A model generated the notes under the pieces. It ran no database searches, was not told where the DNA came from, and was given only the letters and a program-made list of their open reading frames with translations. A stretch of DNA of 64,000 bases from Ophiura sarsii. Taxonomy: Eukaryota; Echinodermata; Ophiuroidea; Amphilepidida; Ophiuridae. The stretch covers positions 64,147,431 to 64,211,430 of the forward strand of contig CM069442.1 of NCBI GenBank assembly GCA_035610835.1, written 5' to 3'. This document shows, in pieces, positions 24,885 through 35,800 of this stretch. The position numbers and the translations under genes were made by a program. The number at the start of each line of letters is the position of its first letter. Position 1 is the stretch's first letter.

Positions 24885-24953
24885 GGGAGCACATCAAAAC
24901 TCGACCGCGCGGCAACCGCCGGTTGCCGGGCGGTCGAGTTTTGATGTGCTCCC
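24885..24953. mobile_element. 69-bp near-complete palindrome with TTA duplication
   Basis: GGGAGCACATCAAAACTCGACC is inverted at the right end, leaving only a short GC-rich centre. TTA flanks both ends (24882-24884, 24954-24956). Every other array unit shows the empty site CTGC-TTA-GTCTTGG. The 3-bp TTA duplication fits the PIF/Harbinger group. It would fold into a hairpin with arms of about 30 bp. Confidence 0.8.
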
Positions 24954-26205
24954 TTAGTCTTGGTACATGATACCGCACCCCCCCCCCCAAGTTTTGTGTA
25001 TTTGCTCTATAGGAAAAAGAGCTGAAATGCCACTAAATCCGCAGAAAACTTACAAAAAGGAGTCCCAAAGCTGTCAAATGTAGGAAATCTGTCCCTTTTA
25101 AGATTTATTTGCATTGTAACGTTGTCTTGATTATTATTACAGACAAGCCTGGCACACGGGAGGCTTGGGCGGTACCAAATCACAATTTATGAAAATCAGA
25201 CGAGGTTTCCTACATGAGAGGAATTTATCTTTAAATGTTTTTTGTAGTGTTTGTGCAATATTAATACATCTTTGGAGTCCTTTTCTTCATAATCTAAGCA
25301 AGCATTTTACTTTAATTTAGGTGTTTGGTATTGTAGGAACTATTTTATCAAGTTTGCTATCTACTGAAGATAGCAGCATATTGCTACAAAATAGTATGTA
25401 GACATTTAGAGTTATTTCATTTGGAGTGCCCAAATCTTATACTCAAAAAACTATGTTAATTGTATCAAAGACAAGCTATAAAACTTATAGGCTAAATGGT
25501 TCATCTCTTTATACCCCCCCCCCCCCCCCCGATGAAGTCACAATTATTGTGACAAGTAAGTGGGGAATCGTTCTATGGTACAGGTGTATGTGTTGAAAAA
25601 TGAATACCTAAAATAATTTATAGTGCACACAAGTCATTCCAGTTTTAAACTTATATGGATAGTAAACATGGGTCTCAAATCTATATAAGAATATTTGAAT
25701 AACATCTTCAAGTGTCTGCTTAGTCTTGGTACATGATACCGCACCCCCCCCCCCCCCCGAAGTCAAGAATTACAACCATCCCGAAACACTATATAATTCT
25801 AGCTGCTCAACTTTAAATAAGATTCTGAATTTTATTAGTGCACTTCTAAACTAGCCTTAATTTATCAAAACGTACGCCTTAGTTTCGTGTATTTTGCTCT
25901 ATGGCAAAAAGAGCTTAAATGCCGCACTAAATCCGCAGAAAACTTACAAAAAGGAGTCCCAAAGCTGTCAAATGTAGGAAATCTGTCCCTTTTAAGATTT
26001 ATTTGCATTGTAACGGTGTCTTGATTATTATCACAGACAAGCCTGGCATACGGGAGGCTTGGGCGGTACCAAATCACAATTTATGAAAATCAGACGAGGT
26101 TTCCTACAGGTCCCACACCACCAAATCAGTGTCCTATTTAATTGCTTTGTGTGGTAAAGAGGTCAAGTTTGTGTTAATGATTTTCACCTTTAGAGCAAAC
26201 TGGTT

Positions 26206-26468
26206 CACACAGAAAAATGTTTACGTAATTATGTTAAAAATAGAACTCCATAAATATTATGTAAACCTTTCACACAGTATATGTGTACAAAATACACAAG
26301 TTATGTAAATAAAACTTGTGTATTGTGTACACAACTAAATTGTGCACAAAATACACAAGTTATGTTTACATAACTTGTGTAATTTGTACACATATACTGT
26401 GTGAAAGGTTTACATAATATTTATGGAGTTCTATTTTTAACATAATTATGTAAACATTTTTCTGTGTG
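26206..26468. mobile_element. 263-bp palindromic fold-back element (CACACAG)
   Basis: CACACAGAAAAATGTTTAC is inverted at 26450-26468, and the arms pair almost fully through the element (for example TACACAAGTTATGT with ACATAACTTGTGTA). Array paralogs such as 23986 give the empty site ACTGGTT-CATTCAAATC, so the boundaries are firm to within a few bases. The target duplication is 2-3 bp and ambiguous. Non-coding. Confidence 0.82.
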
Positions 26469-26606
26469 TTCATTCAAATCATTGTTTTTGTTGAAGATCT
26501 AGATGTCTTCTGCTTAAAAACAATCACTTTTGTGGGGGGGGGGGGGGCATTTTTTCTCTCGCTACGGGCCAATGATATCTATCTAGGTACGACAGGCTGC
26601 CTATAT

Positions 26607-26965
26607 ATCGTCATTGTCCTCAGTCTTTCACATGCACAAGCATATTGCGGAGACTCGTGTGGGGTTTGACCGCCGAACCTATGTTGTGAGTTCTGAAGAT
26701 TCGTTGGATCTTTTCTGTGACTCCTGCAATATACGGTAGAGTGACGTTTGTTAGAGTTTTTCTCTCACTTTTTGCATTTTTATTGTTCTAACACATCTCG
26801 TGACGTCATCAGAAAAACTACTTCTGGTAACACTGGATCAACGGTCGTCATACACCATTGAGAAAGACATCCGATCGGACGTCGAAACTGTCTGGAACAG
26901 TAAGTTCAATTTTGGAATTATTCTATGAATCTTCTAATTATGTTTCCTTGATTCCTGATGAACCT
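26607..26965 (-). pseudogene. Penelope-like element remnant with terminal repeat segment
   Basis: On the minus strand, 26765-26640 encodes NVTLPYIAGVTEKIQRIF and then NIGSAVKPHTSLRN, matching the region between reverse transcriptase and GIY-YIG domains of the better copy at 49631-50527. It stops after HVKD with in-frame stops. Positions 26800-26965 carry the terminal repeat: a GAC-stem hairpin, GAAAC, GTAAGTT and ATTCCTGATGAA. It is embedded in array sequence and is non-functional. Confidence 0.75.
26855..26896 (+). ncRNA. Degenerate hammerhead-like core in Penelope remnant
   Basis: The layout is CCA / TTGAGAA / stem GACATCC-loop-GGACGTC / GAAA / CTGTC / TGG. It matches the type I hammerhead order, with GTC before the expected cleavage point and CCA/TGG closing stem I. 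The first core block differs from CUGANGA at two positions, so it is probably inactive. Confidence 0.35.
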
Positions 26966-27100
26966 ATTCTCTGATTTTGGTACATTTACAGCACCTTTTA
27001 CCTTTCTAGGATGTTACATTTAGACTTATGGTGGGGTCCCTCTTAATTTCAAACACTGCCGTGTATGGCCAAAATGCAAAATATTATTTGGTTGGTGTGG

Positions 27101-27411
27101 ACTCTTAAAAAGAAAATACGTGATTTTAACGGAAACATAATTTTACGGATCGACCGATTTACATGCACGTTGCTTGCACGGGTAAAAGCCAACTTATAAG
27201 TAACAAAATCAGTACACGCTGACGTGCCGGCTTCTAGCAAGAAATCTACCTGATGACCCCGGGTTGAGTTTCAGATATGTTATAAAATACCGTTTGTGTT
27301 AAAACATATCAAAATTTCATAGAATTTTTCGCGAGCTAATTCAAGTGACAGCGATTTGAACACAGCCTGCAAAGCATGTAAAGTCTATGGGGGCCGAATT
27401 AGTGATGTACG
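27101..27411. repeat. Partial copy of the GGGCGTACATCAC element
   Basis: It matches the right 310 bp of the element at 28388-28857, ending in the same GATGTACGCCC followed by TTAA. It interrupts an array unit after GTGTGGACTC. Shared segments include CACGTTGCTTGCACGGG and GACGTGCCGGCTTCTAGCA. Non-coding. Confidence 0.7.
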
Positions 27412-28387
27412 CCCTTAAAGTAGGTACACAGTCACTAATTTCCGGTGGTTCGAGGCTCCGAGCATGCCGAGTGAATGTGTATGTTCAATGCGTTGAAAAT
27501 TAACGAATGCCAGTAAAATCCACGCAGTCTTGGGCGGATTTTGTAACCAAAAACTCGAAAATAACGGCACTAGTAGGCCTACTTCAAATAACTCGTGTGA
27601 CCCGAGTTTCTTCAATTTGTTTACGATTTTACCATGTGGGATAGACAACGGACCAACAACAGAAGTTGGATGCAGAAAAATTAAATATACTCGACTTCTT
27701 TTGGCTTAAAACAATGTTTTGGTATCACATAAACCTTAATATTTACATTTTTGCAGTATAAAAACCCGCCTTTTAATAGGAAAATGCGACATTATAAATA
27801 CGGGGGGGGGGGGGGGATATCCTTGGATGCCTTCCGACTCACTGACAACGGGGTAGAGGTCCATAAGATAAAACGTTCCTTTAACTTTTCAGTCAAACGG
27901 TGTCTTATCATCATGGTATTCAACAAATCTAGTAAATATCAATTGATGATGTCCGCAACCGTTTGATGACTATCAAAGAGTGAGGGAGCGGAATGTCAAA
28001 ACTTTTCTAGATTTGATGAATTGCATTATGTCCACAGAATGTCATTAATCACTTAAAATGCTTAGCTTTTGGGCAACATGGGTTTATATTCTCATATTGT
28101 TCATTTTTTGAACTCATTCCATGACATTTATACAGTAATTATCACAAAACTTGCTGATGCACGGGCATGCTATCTACTGGAGATAGCACTTCATATGCAT
28201 TTCCACGCGTGGAGAGTTTAAAAAAAACACGCGCAAAATACAAATTTACGTATGGCGATACGCCTTTTCAAATGACTACATCTCTAAAACGATAATTCAG
28301 AATTCTATAAGAGTGGCATTTAAACTTAAAATTATACACTGAAAACAATGGTATTAGATTGATATGACTTTTGAAAAAAGTGCTCTT
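27412..28387. other. Unassigned spacer between two related elements
   Basis: There is no gene or repeat family I can name. It contains a poly-G run near 27801-27816 and short AT-rich segments. TATCTACTGGAGATAGCA near 28170 echoes the array motif CTATCTACTGAAGATAGC. Confidence 0.5.
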
Positions 28388-28857
28388 CAAGGGCGTACAC
28401 CACTAATTCGATAATGCGCGGCACTTCCGGCAAAGTTGAGTATGATAATATTCCTATTTGACGGAAAGAATGGTAGCAAATGAAACTAATCATTATTATT
28501 TTGTGTCAAATTTGCGTTCTGCGTATTTCTAAGAATGTATATTTAATGTTTTAAAAAGAAAATTCGTGATCCGTTAACTGAAACATAATTTTACGGACCG
28601 ATTTAACACGCACGTTGCTTGCACGGGTAAAAGCCAACTTAACAAAATCAGTACACGCTGACGTGCCGGCTTCTAGCAAAAAATCTACCTGATGACCCCG
28701 AGTTGAGTTTCAGATACGGTATGTTATAAATACCGTTTGTGATAAAACATATCAAAATTTCATAGAATTCTTCGCGAGCTAACTCAAGTTACAGCGATTT
28801 GAACACAGCCTAAGCCTGCAAAGTCTATGGGGGCCGAATTAGCCTGTGATGTACGCC
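28388..28857. mobile_element. 470-bp inverted-repeat element (GGGCGTACANCACTAATTCG)
   Basis: GGGCGTACACCACTAATTCG at the left is inverted at the right (CGAATTAGCCTGTGATGTACGCCC, three extra bases). Flanks read TCAA on both sides, consistent with a 4-bp TTAA-like duplication with one change. No coding capacity. Confidence 0.65.
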
Positions 28858-30050
28858 CTCAACATTGGGCATTATTTGATTTATTTTAAAATTCATTAAA
28901 CAGCGAGCGTGTCAAAATACGGGCCAACGGGCACAAAGACGCGTGGCCGCGTCACAAATGTTGACAAAAAGTAGCATCTTTATTTTGTCAGACCATCTTT
29001 AAATGATTCTGGTGAGCGACATTTTGTAGTTCGATTTTTTTAAATATATTTAATAAAACAAAACATATAACATCCATTGACATAACAAAACAATAGTATT
29101 AAGCGTATGACTTGTCACTCCGTCCGACGGGCGGGGTGGTGTGTGCGGGGGCTAAACCGAGTAAAAACGCATCACTAAATTCGAAATTTCGGAAATTTTT
29201 TAGTGTGCAGATAGCTTCTTGTATGGTATATCTACCGAACCGGGTATACAAATTAAGTGAAAATTCACAATTTCATTTCTAATTATCTGTTCTTAATGAT
29301 ATGATCATGACATTTCTGAACATAGAATGAAAAAGTGCACAAGATAGTCTTTAAATCCAGGCAATTTGGGTTGTTAAAATTGGTTTGTTTAGCATTTGAT
29401 GTTAGATTTGTTAGCATTTGATGTTAGATTTATATTTTGAAAATACATTTATGTAATAATTTCAACATTGGGCATTATTTTATTTATTTTTAAATTCATT
29501 AAACAACGAGCGGGTCAAAATACGGGCCAAACTGGCACAAAGACGCGTGGCGTCGCAAATGTTGACAAAAAGTAGCATATTTATTTGTCAGACCATCTTT
29601 AAATGATTCTGGTGAGCGACATTTTGTTCGATTTTTAAAAATATTTAATAAAACAAAACATATAAATATCCATTGACATAACAAAACAATCCTATAAAGC
29701 ATATGACCTGTCTAACTCCGTCCGACGGGCGGGATGCGATGTTCGTTACCGTAAACAACATTGATCCTTGACGGAGTAAAGCGCATCACATGTGTACACA
29801 TTGTACAGCATACAGTAAGTGTGCACGGTTAATAAATTCGCGGGCGGGATAGTGTGTGCGGGGGGGGGGGGGGGATTTATATATTGAAAATACATTAATG
29901 TAATAATTTCAACATTGGGCATTATTTTATTTATTTTTAATTCATTAAACAGCGAGCGGGTCAAAATACGGGCCAAACGGGCACAAAGACGTGTGGCATG
30001 GCAAATGTTGACAAAAAGTAGCATCTTTACTTTTGTCAGACCATCTTTAA

Positions 30051-30425
30051 AGGTATATTATGTGATCTTTCCAGGGAGCGCCCTCAACATCGAAAAAATA
30101 GAAAGCAGATTTTCTTGCAGAATTGAATTACATTTCTGATCATAAATCATGCCTATATTCCAAGTTACAGGGCGATACAATTCTTAATTACTTCAAAATC
30201 ATGCTTTTAGAGTGAAAATAACTGTCGGGATTCCGACAGTTTATATTTTTCACTCTAAATTAACTCTAAAACCATGATTTTGAGGTAATTAGGAATCGTA
30301 TCGCTCTGTAACTTGGAATGTATGTATGATTTATGATCGGAAATGTAAATCTGCAAGAAAATCTACTTTCTAAAAAAAAATCATGAATCGAGGGCGCTCT
30401 CTGGAAAAGATAACACAATATGCCT
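30051..30425. mobile_element. 375-bp TTAA fold-back element (AGGTATATTATGTGATC)
   Basis: TTAA is present at 30047-30050 and 30426-30429. The ends AGGTATATTATGTGATC and its imperfect inverse enclose long paired arms meeting at CTGTCGGGATTCCGACAG. Unfilled repeat copies near 28995 and 29595 show the empty site. A second copy is at 31481-31848. The TTAA duplication is piggyBac-like. Non-coding. Confidence 0.82.
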
Positions 30426-30494
30426 TTAATGATTCTGGTGAGCGACATTTTGTTCGATTTTTTAAAAATATATTTAATAAAACAAGACATATAA

Positions 30495-30738
30495 CAGTGG
30501 CGTAGCTCAGGGGGGGGGGGGGGCAGGGGGGCAACTGACGAAAAAACCCGATTTGTGCCCCCGCCCCCCACCACCCTAAAAAAAAAGGGGTGAGAAAAAA
30601 AGGAAATAGAAAAAAAATGAGAAAAAAGACCGAGGTTATTAGCCAAATAGAAGGCAAAATTGTACATGTAGTACATTTACTATGCGATTTTTTGTGACTG
30701 AGCGATTTTTTTTGGACTGCGAGCTTTTTTGACCTCAC

Positions 30739-30769
<31 letters not shown>

Positions 30770-30878
30770 CTTACGTGAATTTCACGAGGTAAGTCACTAG
30801 AAAAAAAATTGGGGGCAACTTTTTACGAAAATTTTAGAAATCTTGCCCCCCCTGAAAAAAATCCTAGCTACGCCACTG
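30495..30878. mobile_element. 384-bp hAT-type element (CAGTGGCGTAGC)
   Basis: It starts CAGTGGCGTAGCTC and ends GAGCTAGC-type inverse GCTACGCCACTG. The perfect 8-bp duplication ACATATAA lies at 30487-30494 and 30879-30886. The empty site AACATATAACATCC exists at about 29060. The interior includes a very long poly-C run (30738-30768). No transposase. Confidence 0.9.
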
Positions 30879-30964
30879 ACATATAACATCCATTGACATA
30901 ACAAAACAATCCTAATTAAGCATATGACTTGTCTAACTCCGTCCGACGGCGGGACTAGTGTGTG

Positions 30965-30999
<35 letters not shown>

Positions 31000-31204
31000 G
31001 GGAGGGGGGCTAAATCGAGTAAAAACGCATCAGAATTCGAAATTTCGGACATTTCTAGTGTGCAGATAGCTTCTTGTACATGGCGTATCTACCGAACCGG
31101 GTATACAAATTAAGTGAAAATACAATTTCATTTCTAATTATCTGGTTTTTTTAATATGATCATGACATTTCTGAACATACAATGAAAAAAGGCCTCTTTT
31201 AAGG

Positions 31205-31304
31205 NNNNNNNNNNNNNNNNNNNNNNNNNNNNNNNNNNNNNNNNNNNNNNNNNNNNNNNNNNNNNNNNNNNNNNNNNNNNNNNNNNNNNNNNNNNNNNNN
31301 NNNN
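31205..31304. other. Assembly gap (100 N), probably an artefact
   Basis: Exactly 100 N are flanked by the same 80 bp: 31125-31204 equals 31305-31384. This is what a fixed-size gap placed between two overlapping contig ends looks like. Confidence 0.9.
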
Positions 31305-31480
31305 ATTTCATTTCTAATTATCTGGTTTTTTTAATATGATCATGACATTTCTGAACATACAATGAAAAAAGGCCTCTTTTAAGGGTGCACACAACTATTA
31401 CAGTCAACGTCAAAGCTCTTCCGGCCATCGCCATCACCCAGCTAGCCCCTATATAACGGAAAGAAAGATTCACTTATTAA

Positions 31481-31848
31481 AGGTATATTATGTGATCTTT
31501 CCAGGAAACGCCTTCAACAGCGGAAGAAAAAAAATTAAAAGCAGATTTTCTTGCATATTTACATTTCTGATCATAAATCGTACATACATTTCAAGTAACA
31601 GGGCGATACGATTCCTAATTACTTCAAAATCATGGTTTTAGAGTGAAAATAAACTGTCGGGTAACACAACAGTTTATGATTTTCACTCTAAATTCATTCT
31701 AAAACCATGATTTTGAGGTAATTAGGAATCGTATACTTGGAATATACGCACGATTTATGATCAGAAATGTAAATCTGCAAGAAAATCTACTTTCTAAAAA
31801 AAATCATGAATAGAGGGCGCTCTGTGGAAAAGATCACATAATACGCCT
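31481..31848. mobile_element. 368-bp TTAA fold-back element, second copy
   Basis: TTAA lies at 31477-31480 and 31849-31852. The ends and arms match the copy at 30051-30425, including TTCACTCTAAAT and AGGTAATTAGGAATCGTAT. The central loop differs. Confidence 0.8.
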
Positions 31849-31970
31849 TTAACATTATTTGGCATCAAAGATGATTGAATTTGGTCTCTATTTGTTCACT
31901 CAATTGTATCCGATATATTTTGAATGAAAAGAGTAACGTTTTATTTTAATATATTGGCGGAAGGATACAC

Positions 31971-32126
31971 ATAAGGTTTATCGTAGATAGAAAAAAAAGC
32001 CATTGATTATCCTATTCTGATGCATTGTGGGTGGATTGTGGGTCAAAATCAGCTCCCTTTGCGAACCCACAATGCATCAGAATAGGATAATCAATGGCTT
32101 TTTTTTCTATCTACGATAAACCTTAT
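31971..32126. mobile_element. 156-bp fold-back element, relative of 3550-3699
   Basis: ATAAGGTTTATCGTAGATAG and its exact inverse enclose arms of about 60 bp, including GCCATTGATTATCCTATTC and ACCCACAATGCATCAG. The hairpin is nearly perfect, suggesting a young copy. Non-coding. Confidence 0.8.
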
Positions 32127-32419
32127 TGAACACAACGCGCTACAAGGTGTGATTTCTTGTTCAAATGATGACTACGCTGTGGATAAAGAGGGAAATATTG
32201 AAAAATCTAAAAGGGCAACCCGACCTGAATTTTTGACCCAAGCTAGATCTAGTTTCCATAATACAGGGGGACGGGGTGGCTCAACTTACCCAGTGGCTCA
32301 ACTTACCCCGTTCTCCCCTATAGCGCGTATTATATAATGATAGGCCTGATTTCGGCCATGTGATAGTTTTTACTATCATTATGGCTAGATATTAAATTTG
32401 TGATATCATTATATAAAAC

Positions 32420-32580
32420 AAATATTGAATGCCTTTTGCTCGTGTAATAGTAAAACTATATCACTCTGTCCAATTTGGATTGTTCCATCACACTCGGCTG
32501 CGCCTCGTGTAATGGAAAAATCCAAATTTGACCTCGTGATATAGTTTTACTATCACATTCTCCGGCATTCAATATTTGTA
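32420..32580. repeat. Inverted repeat of about 160 bp
   Basis: CAAATATTGAATGCC pairs with GGCATTCAATATTTG, and GTAATAGTAAAACTATATCAC pairs imperfectly with GTGATATAGTTTTACTATCAC. It lies at the right end of the larger element ending at 32597. Confidence 0.6.
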
Positions 32581-32722
32581 TAGTTGTGTGCACCCTGAAG
32601 CTCAAGTACCCCGCGTCTTATGGCTACGGCAGGATGATCTGGAGAGTGTGGTCATACATAATATAAGAAGAAATTGGAAATCAGCGTGCCTTATTATTTG
32701 GACATAATTATTTGACCGGCAA

Positions 32723-32778
32723 ATGGCAATTCCCTGTTTATGGGCAATTCGTCAGTAGGGCAACTCTTCAATGGGTAA
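32723..32778 (+). promoter_or_regulatory. Two short upstream open reading frames before the arrestin start
   Basis: ATG at 32723 opens 11 codons ending in TAG at 32756-32758. ATG at 32740 opens 12 codons ending in TAA at 32776-32778, overlapping the arrestin start codon at 32771 in another frame. If the transcript includes them, they would lower initiation at the main ATG. The transcription start is unknown, so this is a sequence observation only. Confidence 0.4.
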
Positions 32779-32894
32779 ATTACAAGTATTTGAGGTTATC
32801 TTTGACGGGGACGGGGGTGATTTGTTTCGTGCCGGAGATTGGGTTCAAGGGCATGTAAGGATAGTACTATCGCAAGCCAAGAACGACATTAGAG
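32771..32894 (+). CDS. Arrestin gene exon 1 (start codon)
   Basis: Encodes residues 1-41 plus one base: MGKLQVFEVIFDGDGGDLF followed by RAGDWVQGHVRIVLSQAKND. The donor is AGAG|gtatct. The next exon completes a glycine codon, giving an RGIQ junction as in alpha-arrestins. The exon is short, so a length-filtered search would miss it. The base at -3 is T, so the start context is weak. Confidence 0.93.
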
Positions 32895-35800
32895 GTATCT
32901 ATATAGTACCCGTATATCTATACTTTATCTAGCAGTAGCACTAGCAGTAGCAGGTGGCCAAATTGTCCAGCCCTGACAAATTTGCCAGTGCACTGGCAAA
33001 TATGCTCGCTAAGTGTAAGTGGGCATATTTGCCAGTATTTACAGTTAATCCAAAAGTAGCGCTTCCACACAAAAAATGGCATATTTTACCCTTCATCAAT
33101 TGTTTAACTCGATACCTAAATATTTCGTGTCGCTTCAAAAAATTCTTTGTGTTTTGCCAGAAAAATGGTGAAATTTCAGTCAAGTGGACATTTTGCCAGT
33201 ATTTACAGTAAGGTCACGAATTGTCTGCTTTGTAACAGTCGAATTCCGCGTTTTTCCGCTTTTCCGCTAAATTTTGCATTTTTCTGTGATATTTTCCCCA
33301 AGAAAGCTTAGAATTAGATTAGATTGTAAGGCTTACCTTATTAATATTACTGTACCGGTAGCCGACCCTCTATATTGCGGAGTTTTATATTTAAATATTG
33401 TTTGTTTTGTTTTATTACGTATATCGTGTTTTAATATTTATATTGTTTTATTTAAGACTATTTATGGTTTTGGACGTTTTTTGTGCATTTTTTTCTTCTT
33501 CTTTTCATTAAAATATCGTTTTCCTCGTTTAACCTCAATTCCCCGATTTTGTGGCCTTAATTTACAGTTAATCTAAAAATAGCGCTTCCACACACAAAAT
33601 GGCATCTTCTATCCTTCATATATCGATAGCTGAACTTGATACCAAAATATTGCGTCGCTTCAAAGCAATTCATGGTTACATTTTACTAGAAAAAGATGCA
33701 ATTTCAGTCATTTTTGGCAAAACTATTTTTGAAATTTCATTTTCAAGCTTTCATTGCAAGTGCACTATAAGTACATTAAAGGGACATTAAGTGGTGTTGA
33801 AAATTTTAAATGTTTAAAAATTCACTTCAGAATTCAAGATGAACATTAAAAATTGCCATTATTGTTGTTTCTACTATTAAACAAAAACACAGCAAAACTT
33901 GATTAAAACAATATCATCGCTATTTATTGAAAAACGCCCTCTATGCAAATATGGTTCGCGTTATGTATCACACGTACTGCAGGGGAATACTGTCGGACGT
34001 AAAATGCTCGTCGAGGCTGTATGAGCATTTTTGAATCGACGTTTCTTGTACAAAGAGGGCTGATTTTTCTTAATCCTTATAGGACAGGTGTACATTGTAA
34101 GTTCATACATGTAATACAATTATAAAAATATACTAATCCCATCATAATAGGGCGCAGTCTCCAACACATCTCTTAGTGCCCCTTTAACAAACAGGGAACC
34201 CTCTACGCTTATTGTGTACTTATTGGTGGTGTACACAGACCAATCCCCTCCCCAACCACAAATCCCTCCCACCCCATCCCACATGCACAAACCCACTCCT
34301 CCCAACCACAAATCTACTCTACCTTCCTAAAAGTACAATGCCTCCTCAACATCTAAACCACCCCTACAACCTCCCCTCCCACCACAAATCCCCACCCCAC
34401 CAACCAGTGGCGTAGCCAGAGGAGGGGGGAGGGGGCAAGGGCAGTGGCGTACCCAGGGGGAGGGGGGTCCAGGGGGGCCCTGGCCCCCCCTGAAATAACC
34501 CAGTCGGTAAAAATGACCCTCCGTCGGTAGATTTGCGATTTTGACCATGTGATTTTTCGGCCGTTTATGTTGACAACTTCATCCCTACCTCCCCCCACCC
34601 CACTTATCAAGATTTCAGCTGGTCACGGGGAAAAAATTGTGTAAGTTTTACGATTTTTTTGGGAGTGTGTAAAAAAATTGTCGGTACATCATGCCTTTCG
34701 TCGGTACAACTATGGTCGGGCCCCCCCCCCCCCCCAGTTTCCAAAAGCTGGGTACGCCACTGAGCAAGGGGGGCGACCCCGCCCCCTCAATATTGACATC
34801 GTGTCAGTTGAGATTGGCACTGTCGGTTCATTTGACCAAAGGAATCATGGAATTATGATGCTCAAAAGTACACAGATGAAAATTGTTCGCGCATAAATGC
34901 AATATTGTTTGAGTACAAGCTTGTTTAGAGCCAAAATGAAGCTCAATCGTACAAAAATAGGTGTAAAGTCGAAAAAAATGTGCACGCAACGCGCGCATTT
35001 CTTGACTCACAACAGTTGTCGGTTCATTTTCATTTCTCCCCCCCAATATGAATAACCTAGCTACGCCACTGCCACCCACCCTCATGCCACCATCACAATC
35101 CCCACCACAAACTCCCTCCCCTTCCCACCACAAACCCCCTCCCCTTCCCATCCCCACCACAGCCCCTCCCATCCCCACCACAAACCCCTCCCCTCCCATC
35201 TTCACCACAAACCCCCTCCCTTTCCCATCCCACCACGAACCCATTCCCATCCCCACCACGAACCCATTCCCTCCCATTCACAAAACCCCTCCCACCACAA
35301 ACACCCTACCCACCCCACCCACCTTCCCCACCCCACCCCACCTTCCCACCCCACCCAACACCCTCCCCACCCACACCCTCCCACCCCTACCCTCCCCACC
35401 CCTACCCTACCCTTCCCTCCCCACCCCACCCCTACCCTTCCCTCCCTCCCCACCCCTCCCCTCCCCACCCCTACCCTCCCCACCCCACCCTACCCTCCCC
35501 ACCCCACCCTACCCTCCCCACCCCTACCCTCCCCACCCCATGCATGCATGCCACCACAACCACCTCCCCATCACAATCCCTCACCCTAAACCCCCACCCC
35601 TTCCCAACCGCACCACAAACCCCAGGGCTGTCAACTCTCCCGCATTAGGCGGGAGTCTCCCGCCTAGACACTCTTTCTCCCGCACTCCCGCCTAGCATAT
35701 AAAATCTCCCGTCTCAAATAAAATCTCCCGTCTCAAAAATGTATCAATTAAATGTTTATCAACACGTTTATTTCTTCGCTAGATACTATCAGTGCTTTAC

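Larger units (their letters stand above)
13325..27100. repeat. Decayed tandem array with two poly-C tracts per unit
   Basis: Units run from GATGAAGTCACAATTATTG after one poly-C tract, through GGTACATGATACCGCAC and a second poly-C tract, then GAAGTCAAGAATTAC, ACAAGCCTGGCATACGG and TCTTTATAC back to the first tract. Unit starts are near 13325, 14911, 22403, 23291, 24701 and 25531, with partial copies at about 7450-8400 and 12386-13320. Tract lengths vary and small indels break any shared frame. Long units keep a segment of about 490 bp that short units lack. The array is the substrate for the nested insertions listed below. Confidence 0.9.
28860..31204. repeat. Three-copy direct repeat (CAACATTGGGCATTATT)
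   Basis: Copies begin near 28860, 29462 and 29909. Each includes AGCGAGCG-GTCAAAATACGGGCC, GTTGACAAAAAGTAGCAT, GATTCTGGTGAGCGACATTTTG, ACATCCATTGACATAACAA and CTCCGTCCGACGG followed by a G-rich tract. The third copy carries two younger insertions (30051-30425 and 30495-30878), whose empty sites are seen in the first two copies. Confidence 0.85.
31383..32597. mobile_element. 1.2-kb inverted-repeat element (GGGTGCACACAACTA) hosting two fold-backs
   Basis: GGGTGCACACAACTAT at the left is inverted at 32582-32597. It contains the fold-backs at 31481-31848 and 31971-32126 and an inverted repeat at about 32420-32580. The target duplication is not clear. It ends about 170 bp upstream of the arrestin start codon, so it may contribute to that promoter region. 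Confidence 0.6.

Noticed and set aside
35048..35695. 215-codon proline-rich open frame
   Set aside because: It is a translation of the C-rich minisatellite; the reverse strand is equally open as glycine-rich frames. There is no start context, splice signal or domain.
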